From the NCBI RefSeq assembly GCF_030272615.1, contig NC_081413.1:446502538-446566537 (forward strand): 64,000 bases of DNA, read 5' to 3'. Numbering within the stretch: position 1 is the first letter of the stretch; every line of letters begins with the position of its first letter. The notes under the pieces are model-generated. The model was not told where the DNA came from, ran no database searches, and worked only from the letters and a program-made list of their open reading frames with translations. Shown one piece after another: positions 20,955 through 32,303 of this stretch. This DNA is from Cryptomeria japonica. Taxonomy: Eukaryota; Streptophyta; Pinopsida; Cupressales; Cupressaceae. The translations under genes were made by a program, and so were the position numbers.

Positions 20955-23822
20955 TTGCTAGTAAATAACTGGTTGATTAAAAACTACATGATAGATTCAG
21001 GAGCAGCTGCTAATGTAATGCCCTATGGTATTATGAAAGAATTAGGGTTATCAGTAACCACTGTGTATGGGAAGTGTTATGCCATGGATAACAGAGAAGT
21101 GCCTGTGATAGGTACAATGAAAGATGTAGAAGTAAAAATAGCTACATTTCCTAAAGCCACTTATAAAATGGATGTTATTGTTACTGATACTAAACCCCAC
21201 TATGGTATGTTACTTTCTAGGCAGTGGGTAGCAGCAGTAGGGGGAAATGTTCAACTGGACTTGTCTTATGCTACTATTCCTATTGGTGGCAATCAGGTCA
21301 AACTATACAAGGAGCCACGGGCTCCTAAGGTAATTGAGAATGTGGACCCTAGTATGCTTAATTATATGATTGATGTAGATTTAGACAATTTCAGACTTCA
21401 ACCAATATCACCTCAATTGAAGAATACTGACCCAATTGTAGTTGAGCTACAAGCACAACAGTATGGGTTGTGGCAAATGTATTTCGATGGAGCTTGCTCC
21501 AAAGAAGGATCTGGCGCAGGGGTTCTTTTTGTGTCCCCTTCACGTATAACTTTCAAATACTCATTCTTATTGGCATTCCAGTGCACAAATAATACTGCAG
21601 AGTATGAAGCCCTATTATTAGGACTTGAGGTTGCAAAAAGGCATGGAATCCAACTATTGAAAGTAATGGGGGATTCAGAATTGGTTGTCTCTCAGGTGAG
21701 ATCTAGATATACATCCAAGAATGATAGATTGAAGCAATATAAGCATGCTATTTGGGATGTTATTGAGCATTTTGATGCATTTTGTATCAATTGGATAAAG
21801 CGAACAAAAAATATTATGGCAGATTTCTTAGCTAATGTTGCTTTGAAAAATGATGATGCAACGCCAATCGGTACTTCCATAGTGGAAATAAAATCTAGGC
21901 CGGCTATCCCTGATAATGTGTATAATTGGGAAGTTTTTGCTTATGATGATGATATTCTTAGGTTCATCCAATGTGTTGATGATTATGATGGACAAAAGAT
22001 TGATTGTAATGCATTGGTGGAAGTGGTGGATAATAGAGAGACAGTGTTTGGAAATGATATTGTCCAGTTGGAAACCAATGAGATACCTAAAGGGTTGGTG
22101 GAGCTAGAGAGTATGTTTAGTTATAATGATAGTCATTTACACCAGCAATCTACCACCAAGTTAGAAGAATTGGAGGAGGTAAACCTGGGGACAGAATCAT
22201 TCCCCAAGTTGGTATATATTGGAAAGAAATTACCCCCTCATGTTAGGATTAACCTTATCAATTTATTGAAAAGGTATAAGCGTGTCTTTGCTTGGTCTTA
22301 TGAAGACCTAAAGGCGTATAGACAAGATCTTTTTCAGCATGAAGTTCCCTTACTTCCAGATGCTAAGCCTTTCAGACAGAAACAGAGACCTATCAACCCC
22401 TTATTAGAAACTAAAATGCAACAAGAGTTGACTAAATTGAGAGAAGGGGGGATTATCAAACCAATAAGACATTCTTCATGGGTCTCTAATCTGGTCCCAG
22501 TAAGAAAGAAGAATGGAGACATCAGATTGTGTGTTGATTTTAGGAATCTTAATGTTGCTTCCTTAAAAGATAATTACTCATCCCCAAATATGGAAGCAAT
22601 GCTACAAAGAGTGACAAGATGTGATCTTTTATCCATGATGGATGGTTTCTCGGGATACAATAAAGTGCTTGTAAAGGAGTCTGAACAGTTTAAAACAGCT
22701 TTCACTACTCCATGGGGAGCCTATGTATATGTGAGAATGCCATTTGGATTAAAAAATGCAGGAGCTACATTTCAGAGAGCTATGGATGTGGCTTTTAAGG
22801 AATTCATAAATATCATTATGGTGGTTTACCAAGATGATTTAACCTATTTCTCAAAGAGAGCTGATGATCATTGTGGACATCTAGAGAAGGTGTTCGATAA
22901 AGCCTTGGAATTTGGTGTATCACTGAATCCCAAGAAATGTCATTTTGGGGTCACTGAAGGAAAGTTATTGGGACACATAGTTTCCAAGGAAGGGGTAAGA
23001 ATAGACCCTGAAAGAATTGAAGCAATTAACAGAGTGTCTGAACCTAAAAATGTGAAAGGTATCCAATCCTTTTTAGGCAAAGTGAATTTTGTAAGGAGAT
23101 TCATTGCAAACTTTGCCGAGATAGTGAAGCCTATTGTCAAGTTGCTCAAGAAGGACACAAAGTTTCATTGGGATCAAGAAGCTTCAAAAGCTTTTGATGA
23201 GATTAAGAAGGCAATCCAAGAGGCACCAGTGTTGAAATCTCCAGATTATGGTAAGCCTTTTTCTCTGTTTTCTTTTGCTTCATATCACACGGTGGCTGCA
23301 GTATTATTACAAAAAGACAATGAAGGATATGAACATCCCATAGCCTTCTATAGTAAATCTTTGCAGCCGGTAGAACTAAAATATGAAACCATGGAGAAAC
23401 AAGCTTATGCCTTAGTTAAAGCTGTTAAAGCTTTTAGGCCATATCTGGTGAATGCAAACATCATTGCTTATGTTCCACATGCTGCAGTTAAAGATATTTT
23501 GTCTCAGTCTGAAGTTACTGGGAAGAGGTGTAGATGGATCAATAGAATTCAGGAGTTCAATTTGGAGATAAAGATCACTAAATTAGTGAGAGGGTTAGGT
23601 TTGGCTAAGCTCATGACTGAGTCAAATCTCATGAATGTAGAAATACACAATGTTGAGGTTAAAGATGTTTTGGTTACTAGTATTGAGAGACAACCTTGGT
23701 ACACAGAGATAATCCAAGTATTGAAAGGTAACATACTCCCAGAAGAAATGACACAGAATCAGAAGAGAACTTTGAAGCTTAAGTCCCAAAAGTATGTGCT
23801 CATTCAGGGTGATCTTTTCTGA
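20955..23822 (+). CDS. pol of the 20-kb element: protease, archaeal-type RNase H, RT, inactive RNase H
   Basis: A 955-codon open frame. Residues about 13-110 are the aspartic protease, with active site MIDSGAAANVMP. Residues about 175-300 are an RNase H with all four expected acids: YFDGACS, NNTAEYEALL, MGDSELVV and MADFLANVA. RT spans about 430-720: RLCVDFRNLN, then LSMMDGFSGYN (first catalytic Asp), then VVYQDDLTYFS at about 22821-22853 with both Asp of the YxDD box. The usual RNase H after RT (about 23262-23480) reads FSFASYH and YVPHAA where DAS and TDH would be expected, so it has lost catalytic acids. A TGA (23820-23822) separates integrase, which follows in frame. This is the best-preserved pol in the window. 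Confidence 0.92.
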   Translation: MLVNNWLIKNYMIDSGAAANVMPYGIMKELGLSVTTVYGKCYAMDNREVPVIGTMKDVEVKIATFPKATYKMDVIVTDTKPHYGMLLSRQWVAAVGGNVQLDLSYATIPIGGNQVKLYKEPRAPKVIENVDPSMLNYMIDVDLDNFRLQPISPQLKNTDPIVVELQAQQYGLWQMYFDGACSKEGSGAGVLFVSPSRITFKYSFLLAFQCTNNTAEYEALLLGLEVAKRHGIQLLKVMGDSELVVSQVRSRYTSKNDRLKQYKHAIWDVIEHFDAFCINWIKRTKNIMADFLANVALKNDDATPIGTSIVEIKSRPAIPDNVYNWEVFAYDDDILRFIQCVDDYDGQKIDCNALVEVVDNRETVFGNDIVQLETNEIPKGLVELESMFSYNDSHLHQQSTTKLEELEEVNLGTESFPKLVYIGKKLPPHVRINLINLLKRYKRVFAWSYEDLKAYRQDLFQHEVPLLPDAKPFRQKQRPINPLLETKMQQELTKLREGGIIKPIRHSSWVSNLVPVRKKNGDIRLCVDFRNLNVASLKDNYSSPNMEAMLQRVTRCDLLSMMDGFSGYNKVLVKESEQFKTAFTTPWGAYVYVRMPFGLKNAGATFQRAMDVAFKEFINIIMVVYQDDLTYFSKRADDHCGHLEKVFDKALEFGVSLNPKKCHFGVTEGKLLGHIVSKEGVRIDPERIEAINRVSEPKNVKGIQSFLGKVNFVRRFIANFAEIVKPIVKLLKKDTKFHWDQEASKAFDEIKKAIQEAPVLKSPDYGKPFSLFSFASYHTVAAVLLQKDNEGYEHPIAFYSKSLQPVELKYETMEKQAYALVKAVKAFRPYLVNANIIAYVPHAAVKDILSQSEVTGKRCRWINRIQEFNLEIKITKLVRGLGLAKLMTESNLMNVEIHNVEVKDVLVTSIERQPWYTEIIQVLKGNILPEEMTQNQKRTLKLKSQKYVLIQGDLF

Positions 23823-24952
23823 GGAAAAAGAGATGGAGAGTTACTAATGTGTTTGGATGAATTTCAAGCCAAACAGGTGTTAATTGAAATGCATGATGGA
23901 GTATGTGGAGGTCACTATTCTGCTAAGACTACTGCTGGTAAGATAATACGGGCTGGGTATTATTGGCCTACCTTATTTAAAGATACCCATGCATATGTTC
24001 GAAGATGTGATCCATGTCAAAGATTTTCTTCTAAGCTCAAGTATGAAGGAGCCTTACCCCTAAATCCAGTCTTTGTAGAAGCTCCTTTTGTCCAATGGGG
24101 CATTGATTTTATTGGAGAAATTGTTGAGAAGTCAGGAAGAGGTCATGGATGGATTATAGTGGCCACTGATTATTTTACCAAATGGATAGAAGCCATCCCT
24201 ACAAAAAGAGCTACTAGTAAAATTGTCATTGATTTCCTGATGGATAGTATTGTGACTAGATTTGGAACACCTGGGAAATTGGTAATGGATAATGCTATGT
24301 GTTTCAGATCAGAAGAATTTGTAGGTTTTTGCAATATTCATGGTATACTCATGTCATACTCATCACCTTATCACCCTTAGGGGAATGGACAGGTAGAATC
24401 TAGCAATAAAAACCTGTTGAATATCATCAAGAAAATTTTAGAAGAAAATAAAAGATCTTGGGATCAAAAGTTGAAGTTAGCTCTGTGGGCAGATAGAATC
24501 ACAGTTAAAAAATCCATTGGAATGTCACCTTTTGAGTTGGTTTATGGTACCCAAGCCAGATTACCGGTAAATAACCTTCTTCCAGTGTATAAGTTTTTGC
24601 AGGATGAGGACATGGAGATATCTGAACCGATGGAAAACAGAATGATCCAAATTGTAGAAATGGAGGAGCTTAGGAGTTCTGCCCATAAGAAAAATCAGAA
24701 GATCTAGTTGCAGTCAAAGTATCTTTTTGATAAAAGGACATCATTAAGGAAGTTTCAAATTGATGACATGGTTCTTCAGTGGAATGCAAAAGGACAAGAT
24801 AAAGGAAAGCATAAAAAATTTGAATCACTATGGATTGGCCCTTTTGTGGTGTGTGACCTAAATGGTAAGGATTCATATTTTTTGAAGAATATGAATGATG
24901 AAATGCAGGAATTTCTAGTGCATGGACAATTCCAGAAGCATTATTTCTCTTA
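23823..24952 (+). pseudogene. Integrase of the 20-kb element
   Basis: It follows pol in frame after the TGA at 23820. The zinc-binding HHCC domain is visible (MHDGVCGGHYS … RRCDPCQRF, about 23890-24025). The DDE core has Asp in WGIDFIGE, Asp in VMDNAMCF, and Glu in GNGQVESSNK. TAGs at 24378-24380 and 24705-24707 interrupt it, both in CAG-like positions (PYHP-stop-GNGQ). The C-terminal part (24708-24952) contains a GPFVV segment and ends FQKHYFS-TAA. Without the stops the integrase would be full length, about 370 codons, with no chromodomain. Confidence 0.88.
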
Positions 24953-25100
24953 ATGTCCATGCACGGTAGGTCCTTTGTTTGTATATATTTTGTTTTCTTT
25001 CCTATTTTTTTGGTTTTGGTCTGTGTTTTGGTCTATTTCTCCAGAGTTTCTGAGTTTACTTGTGTTGATCTTGCAATCAACCATCCCCAGTCAGAGCCAT
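24953..25100 (+). other. Noncoding spacer before 3' LTR
   Basis: 148 bp, pyrimidine- and T-rich (24980-25050), ending CAGTCAGAGCCAT directly before the LTR. I see no polypurine tract at the LTR edge. One normally primes plus-strand DNA there. Confidence 0.6.
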
Positions 25101-25416
25101 TGTTATCACTGTTTAAAATTGGGTTCTTCTTTTCCCATAATTGCCTATGGTTCATTAAAAAAAATTTCGAATAGGGTGTAATCCCAAGTGCTTCAGCTTT
25201 GTTCTAAACCTTAGGGGTTTAAGGGTTTTTGATTTTTTATCCTTTTGTGTTAAACCCTCTGGTTTCTAATCTTTTGTTACTTTATTCACTTAAGATATGG
25301 GTCGTGGGGTCGTGGGAAGTGTCCCCCCTTATTATTTGCCTAGGCGGTTACGTTGATTATTTGAAAATTTTATGCCTTGTATGCTTTTCTTCTAAAGTTG
25401 TCGGGCCCAGTAATTA

Positions 25417-26520
25417 GTGATTAATTTGAGAGATCATCCAACAGCCTGTGCTATTTCGCAAGGGTAAAATGCTCACCCTTTAAGCCCGCGAAATAGCGAG
25501 AATTAACGAGGGTTGTCCATGTGTTATGACGGAGGAAGTAAAGGGTGTAGCTGTCAAAGGTGGTTGGAGCCCCGTGGCTTTCTTCTGGCATATTAAAAGG
25601 TAGCACGTGGCACAAGTCACTACAGTCGGCGGGTTAGGATTAAAGGTTCGAAGTGCGCCCCAGAAATGACCTGGCAGGTACAGCTGTTAACAATCTATTG
25701 AGACCCTGTGGCTTCCTTCTGGCAAATGATAGAGTGACAAGTCAGCTCCAAAAGTGACAAGGCACCAAGTGTCCATGATGAGTCCGCGGGCCCACCTCTC
25801 CTGAAAGCCTTCTCAAAGGATTAAATGTTGATTAATTTGAGAGTTGATCCAACGGCCCGCGCTATTTCGCAAGGGTAAAATGCTCACCCTTTAAGCCCGC
25901 GAAATAGTGAGAATGAACAAGAACCGTCCACGTGTCATGATGATGATGTGAGAGATAGACCTGTTGAGACAAAAATGTGGGTCCCTATGGTTCCCTTCTG
26001 GCAAATGAGAAAATGACAAGTCAGCTCCGAAAGTGATAAGGTGCCAAGTGTCCATCACGAGTCAGCGGGCCCACCATTCCTGAAAGCCTTTTCAAAGGAT
26101 TAAATGCTGATCAACTGCAGGGATGATCCAATGGTCGGCGCTATTTCGCAAGGGTTAAGTGCTCACTCCTTATCCCCGTGAAATAGCGAGAATGAACAAG
26201 AACCGTCCACGTGTCATCACGATGACGTGAGAGATAGACCTGTTGAGATGAAAGTGGGTCCCCTCGTAGTTTAATTTTGGCGAAGGATAGAGCTACAAAT
26301 CAGCGTCACAGGTGACTGGATGCCAGGTGTTAGTGACGAGTCCGCGGGCCCACCATTCCTAAGAACCTTTTCAAAAGATTAATTAGTGATCAACTTGAGG
26401 GATGATCCAACAGCTCGCGCTATTTCACAAGGGTAAAATGCTCACCCTTTAAGCCCGCGAAATAGCGAGAATGAACAAGAACCGTCCACGTGTCATGACG
26501 ACACGTGGTCAAAGAAGAAA
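25417..26520 (+). repeat. Hairpin-bearing tandem repeat array in 3' LTR
   Basis: Second copy of the array described at 11697. Inverted-repeat cores lie at about 25449-25500, 25859-25910, 26139-26190 and 26418-26470. CCACGTGTCAT boxes follow units 2-4. Unit 4 continues into ATGACGACACGTGGTC (about 26495-26510), which adds a second ACGTG in the reverse sense. Confidence 0.8.
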
Positions 26521-27054
26521 GTGTGGGCCCGCCAAGGTGGAAACGTCGTTGTAAAAAAAGACACGCGGCCAGTATCAAATAGAATGCGAAGGGAATTTTC
26601 AGGCCAATGATTTGATGCCACATGGTATTATGTAGCCAATAGAAAAGCGGGACCCAGATTAAAGACAAAGCCATCAGTAACGAAAAGGTAACAGTGAAAC
26701 ACTTGTAGGAATGTTATGACCCGTTGGAGCGAAAAATACAAATTCTCGTATGAATTCAATTTTGAAGGGACGGCCGAAGCATGCGGAATTAGTGTCATAG
26801 TTAAGGCCCTAAGTACAAGTATTTGATTTCCTAACAACCAAGTGCAGATATCTTTCAAAAGATTTTGCAGAAGAGCAGACGCAGAGTTATCTTTTTCAGA
26901 TACAGAGCAGGCGGTTCAGTTGCAGAGCAAATTCCTTCAAGAAAGCATCAGGTTCTCTCATATTTTGTAGCAATTCTTGTGTGGTGTTTTAAGTAAAATC
27001 ATTCTCGTGTTGCAGGATTGTTTAAGAGTGATATTCATTTTCTTGCGTTTGCAA

Positions 27055-30000
27055 ATGGCTCCTAAAAGGGAATTTTCCAGCAAGGTTAATTATTTAGAAA
27101 GAAGTGTATGTGATGATTTTTTAGAACAGTTGACATTGTCAACTAACCAGGCATCAAAGGGCAAAGAGTTAGTGCCCAGGGCTCCCCGTTTGAAGATAGG
27201 AGAAGGATTGTATGACAAGGGTAACTGGCTGAGAGACCCACAGGTGGGACTGTCTGGGTTGGGGTTATTTAAAGTCGGATTTGGAATGAGAAATTCTCCT
27301 GCCCCTCAAAACAATATTTGGGAGCTAGATGTTGGGAAGTTAGTAGTCCTAGGGGTATTCATGGATACAGACTTGTTAACCCAAATGGCAATAAATTATG
27401 ATCCAGTAACAAGATGCATCCGGGATATAAATGGAAAAACCCTTGTGGAAATTAATGCTGATGAATTTAGGACAGCATTCAGACTCAATGAGTTAGCAAA
27501 CTTCCTGGAACCCATAAATTTCACATCATTAGCCCAAGTGTACAGTGCACAGAGGAGTCATCTCAGGAATGGGCCTGTTAAAGAACTTTTTCTGAAAATA
27601 GGAGGGTTAGCAGTTGTAGGACCCAATACGCAAGAGCCTTTCTCATTGAGTATGTTTACCTTGAGGGCTAAAGGAATGTATTGGGCACTTTGCCAAGTTC
27701 TAGGAGAGGATGCTGAAGCAAATATGCCAAATCACTACTTGCTAATGATTGTTCAGATTTTGAATCCTTCTCTTGCTATCACATTTGATTATGCTTCTTT
27801 TATTGCCGATGCTATCCATGGAGGGTTGATAGGAATAAAGAATGGAAAGGTGGATAGACCTTTTGGATGGTATTCGCTCTTAATGCACCTTTTTCTCTTC
27901 AAAGGTGGTGATTATTTTGCTAGTGGACTAGACCTAGTTAAAGAGAAGGAAGGAGAGAAAATGCCAGTACAATTATGGAGTACTGTGTTGTCATGGGACA
28001 GAGACGATGCTAGTTTCCTAAAGTTTGATAAATATTTTGCATCTAAAATAAGGACTCTCCTTTGCTCTGATAACTCAAGAGTCCCCAAAGTTCTTTTGGA
28101 ATTCATAAGGCCAAAAGAATTCGCAGAGAACATCAAAATTGTTCATAACTGGGGCCACATGTATTTATATCCAGTCTCCACAGTTTTCAGAGTTTTTGGT
28201 TTCAGGGGTACTCCATTTTTGTTACGTTACCAGGTCCCTCTCAAAGTGGGAATAGCGGAGATCCTTAGGCAAATTGGTGGCCTACAAGAAGCAGAGTTAA
28301 TAGGCAGAGGCAAAGGGACTATTTTCCGTTCAGCTACCATAGCCCACCAATTCGTAATTACAAAGGGAGGCTAGAATTGCTTTGAGGATTTCCTCAAACC
28401 TTACCATTTATCCACTGCAGTGTCTAGGTGTGCTGATCCAGAGGACTTCTTCAATGGTGTGTTCAGGAAGAAGGTAGCATGCAGAGGTAGGCCTCATCAA
28501 TTCCAAATTCCTGAAGACCTCATCAGAAATGAATTTGATTTAGATGAGCAGGAATTAAGGAAATAAAAGTGGGTGGCTTACAAGAAAGCCTTGGATTTTG
28601 TGCATCAATTTGATGCTAGCTATGACCCATTGTCTAGCTTCTTCCCGTTGGAAGAAAAAATAAAATTTTTGATTGTTCGTTTTGAAGATATGATGCAAAC
28701 ACTGAAGGAGAAGAGGGAAGCTATGATTAAGAGTAACCCTGAAAAGGCTAGAATGATCCAAAGCAAATCAGCTTCCACCAAAGCAATTCCTCCCGGTGAT
28801 TACACATTGCACAAGAAATCGGGTTACAGTATGCTAGTGCCTACAACAAGGGAGCCCTCCACATCCAAAGGAAAGAGGAAGGTACAAGATGTCATTCACA
28901 TCCAGGATAGCCCAAAGAAGCAAAGGGTGGGGAAGGAAGTGCAATCAGATACACCTTTGTATTCCCCATCCCAATCCCCTATCCATATAGGAGATGAACA
29001 AGAAGTAGCCGAATACCTCTTGCAGTTGGGTAGCTTGGGTGAAATCGCATACACATATGATGAAGTGGAGGAGGGAATGCCAGAAGAGCCCATTGATGCT
29101 GAAATGGACATCACCTCTATTGAAATTAAAGGCCAGGAGTGGGATCTTGAGATAAAAAAGGCAAGTAATGCCTTTTTAGCTGATGACAACTTTGTTACAT
29201 CATAAGCATTCATGCAGTTCATTTGGAAACAACATATAAATAGATATAATGCTAGATGTGAGACAAGGAAGGCTGAGCATCCTGATAAAGACCCAGCCTC
29301 AGTGGAGGAAGAAATAAAATAGGAGATGATAGAAGAATTCAAAACCATCACTCCTGAACAGGGAAGAGATCTAGTAGCACAAGCTGGAGTGCTCATCTTA
29401 CCAGAGTGGGATATTGCTGATGCTCTGGTGCTAGATGCAGTAAGAAAAGAAACTAAACCCATGGAAGGGGTTACATTCAGTAAGGATAATGCTGCACTAG
29501 TTATGTGGTCCCTCAAGAGAAATGAGGGCAAGAAAAGTAAAGACACCCCAGGGTCAAGTCACCTTGGTGGATTGATGCTAAAAAGAGTGCAGAGTACAGG
29601 GGTAGTAGAGGCTGCTAGCACTGTGCTAGAAACTGCAAAATTCAGTGTTGCAGTGGATGAAAAGGAAGCCAAAGAAAAGGAGGCCCTGCAAATTAAGTGG
29701 GAAATAGTTTTGAAGGCCTACAATAATGCCAAGGAGGAGGTGAGAGGTAAAGATAGCATCATTGATAGATTACAAAGCCAGTTGATGGGACAACACCAAC
29801 AAGGTGAGCCTTCAACATTGTTGATTTCCTCCTCTCCTGCAAGACCTCCACCTACAAGCCCTATCATCGAATTTCCACTATCCCCAGCACCTTCTAGCTC
29901 CCAAATGATTGAGATTACTCCTCAAGAACTAGAAAACCTAAAACAAGCTCAGGCCTTGTATGCAGGGAAATATGAGGAGAAAGTAAGGGCCACAATCTCC

Positions 30001-30697
30001 AGTTTTGCAGAGACAATAAATGCCTCATTGCTCTACAACAATGTGGGAAAGATTATGGAGATATGGAATGAGCTGAGAAGAGATAAGGCAATTTTGACAC
30101 CCATTTTTGACAAATGGAGACCTATGGAGCAAGATCTAGAGTTCATGTGTGTATCCTTTGATGAAGCAAGAGCTAATCCCATTATCAAATCCACTTCTAA
30201 TGTCGCTAAGGTCTTAATGCAATTGGCAACAGAGGTGGATAATGTGGATAGAAGGGTTAAATTGCTTAAGAAGGAATACACTGATCAAGTTTGTGAGTTG
30301 CTCCCAGGGATTTTTTGATAATCTGGATCAGTTAAAAGACAAGCAGATATAGCTTAAGGAAATAGAAGCCAAATTGTCAACAAGAGTCAAAGGAATCATT
30401 GATCTTGATGATACTTCTTTCTTTGTCGTGACAATACAAGAGATAGAAAAAATTAAGTCACATTATGGTTTTCTTAATTCAGAAGTCAACAAACTGAGGA
30501 ATTCTTGGAAAAGGTTGACTAAAAATAAAGATGATGTGATTAATTTTTCATGGCCGACAGAAGAGACATATAATGAGTGGGAAGTTAAATATTCCACCCA
30601 TGATCCGGAGCAGTTGGAGAGGGCTCCTGAAAAGATAGAAGAGGTTGCAACCGAACAACCCGTTGAACAAACTGCAGAGGCTGAAAAGAGCGCATAA
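27055..30697 (+). pseudogene. LTR-encoded protein, 3' LTR copy (unknown function)
   Basis: The better-preserved twin of 13338-16978. MAPKREFSSK at 27055 is preferred over the upstream ATG at 26977 because similarity to the twin as protein begins there. It is open to TAG 28372-28374. It then resumes through R-K-stop-K (about 28564), S-stop-A (29204) and K-stop-E (about 29321), and a one-base gain in a T run near 30313 shifts frame. The last 107 codons (30374-30697) end with acidic EEVATEQPVEQ repeats. The basic motif here is PKKQRVGK (about 28910-28935). The stops, apart from 28372, are not shared with the 5' copy, so most arose after insertion. About 1,213 codons in all. Confidence 0.78.
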
Positions 30698-31635
30698 TTG
30701 CTTTTACACAAAAATTGTAATCTTTTCAATTTTTGAAATAATTGTAACAAACTCTCCTTGAGAAGTCCGAAGCTTTGTGCATCCATGTTGTTATAAATGG
30801 ATACCAGGACTAGAGGAAAAGATGATCACAAGTTTTTTGTAAGAAAACGCTGCAGAAATTTATCTGAGTTTTTTCAAAGTTTAATGGAGAATCAGAATTT
30901 CTTGTAATATTTCTTGAAATGAATATCAATATACAGGCCATCGGTTTTGAGTAAAGCTATGTGTTGTCTTCAAGTTTGTTCACAAATTTATTTACTGTCT
31001 TTATTCTGAATAATCCAAGGTTGTTTAGTTTGAATGGAATTGCAAAGCAATCTCAGTATAAGTGTTTGTTAGCTTTTCTCTTTAGGAGGGAAATTAAATA
31101 CGTGGGATCACTCATACCAGTAAATTCTTTGGAAGGAACTTTGAATTTTGAGGACCATAGCTTAGTCTAGAATGATTGAATTCTTGTATGTGTCAGGCAT
31201 ATATCAGGATTAGTGGAAACCAAGCCGACGGGAAGCATAAAGATATATTGTTTCAGGAGTTTTATTTGATTTTAGGTGACTCTGTAACTTTGGATAAGGC
31301 ACTGGTATTAATCGAGGTTGTTTAATGCATACTTTGTTGATCAAAAATGCTGAAGTTAAGTACAGTTTCTATTCTTTGTCTTCAGTTGATTTCAAGGTGA
31401 ATAAATCCACTAGTTTTCTGGACTGGTTTGTTGTGGGTTTATTGTTTAAAAGTGTGAAATTAATTCACAAAGGTATACCCACCTGGGCTCTAAGGAAGCC
31501 CGAAGTGTAGAAGGTCTAATCAAACCTTGTCATATGTTGTCTCTAGAATTTCCTTATCTCTGATGTTTTCTCTGCACCCAGTTTAGACCATATTATCCTA
31601 AGGACATTGAAGGGAATCAAATTTTGAGGACAACA
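30698..31635 (+). other. Noncoding 3' tail of 3' LTR
   Basis: Near-identical to 16979-17915. AT-rich, with TTGTAAT words and no conserved reading frame. It closes the element at GGACAACA. Confidence 0.6.
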
Positions 31636-32303
31636 TGCCTACAGGTCTAGTTGGAAGTAAGTATGTAGGTAAAGCACCCTTTAAATATTTTAACTGTAAT
31701 AAGATTGTTCATATGGCTTCTAGATGTCCTGAAAGACATGCAAGATTAAGAGAAGAAGCTAAAAGAACATATAAGCCTAACTCTGATTATCATAAATACA
31801 AGTTTTAGAAGAATAGAGACAAATCTTGTTATTATGCTAATGAAGGAGTTATTGATGATTCTGATGAGGATCCGAAAGACAATGGATGGGCTTTTGTTGC
31901 TATAACAGAAGATCAACTTGCACCTACTGTTCAAGCGGCAGATCAGGCCCTGGCAGCTAAAGTTGAAGATAAGGATGAATGGATTATTGATTTAGGTTGT
32001 TCACATCACATGACTAGTGATAAGAGTAAATTCTTAACCTTTTAGGATTACAATGGAGGTCTAGTGAGATTTGGAGATGATAAAGTTTGTATGATCAAAG
32101 GAAAAGGCACTATATCTTTTGATGGTAAGAACAATACTGATAATGTTTACTAAATTGAAGTTTTGAAGCATAATCTTTTGAGTGTTGGTCAATTAGTTGA
32201 GAAAGGATTTCAGTTACAATTCAAGAATGGTAAATGCAAGATCTTAAATAGAACTGGTTTGGAAATTGCAACTAGTAATTAGAGTAGAGGTAATATCTTT
32301 CAT
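31636..32303 (+). pseudogene. Copia-2 gag end and protease
   Basis: The sequence continues Copia-2 gag from 11404. The zinc knuckle (about 31686-31730) reads YFNCNKIVHMASRC, with the first Cys replaced by Tyr. The protease motif at about 31987-32010 reads DLGCSHHMT, so the Ser of Asp-Ser-Gly is Leu. Stops occur at about 31807, 32043, 32151 and 32281 (TAG/TAA). The layout matches Copia-1 at 7290-7930. Confidence 0.83.

Larger units (their letters stand above)
11405..31635 (+). mobile_element. 20.2-kb Tat/Ogre-like Ty3 element with coding LTRs
   Basis: Two near-identical direct repeats of about 6.5 kb (11405-17915 and 25101-31635) bound a 7.2-kb internal region that starts with a primer site and encodes gag-pol. 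Both LTRs begin TGTTATCAC and end GAGGACAACA. The flanking 5-mers TGCTT (11400-11404) and TGCCT (31636-31640) are a target duplication with one transition, inside Copia-2 gag. In one 250-bp block (13441-13690 versus its partner) I count 7 differences, about 3%. The PR, extra RNase H and RT make it Ty3/Gypsy, Tat/Ogre-like. The coding LTRs are unusual. Confidence 0.93.
25101..31635 (+). repeat. 3' LTR (6.5 kb, contains a gene) of the 20-kb element
   Basis: Collinear with 11405-17915: the same TGTTATCAC start, four hairpin units, reading frame, tail and GACAACA end. It has a 22-bp insertion near 25378-25400 relative to the 5' LTR and scattered substitutions, about 3% in the block compared. It ends at 31635, and Copia-2 gag resumes immediately with the TGCCT target copy. 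Confidence 0.93.

Noticed and set aside
24953-25181. Hydrophobic frames (FVCIYFVFFPIFLVL…) as an envelope protein
   Set aside because: T-rich noncoding DNA reads as hydrophobic residues; the frame crosses the LTR edge and has no signal for an envelope.
28896-29546. 216-codon minus-strand frame opposite the LTR gene
   Set aside because: It is the antisense shadow of the conserved + frame; the + frame has the motif structure and is the one shared as protein with the twin copy.
11405-31635. The 6.5-kb repeats as a segmental or tandem duplication of a host gene
   Set aside because: A primer site directly follows the first copy, gag-pol lies between them, termini are TGTT…AACA, and a 5-bp target duplication flanks the whole unit.
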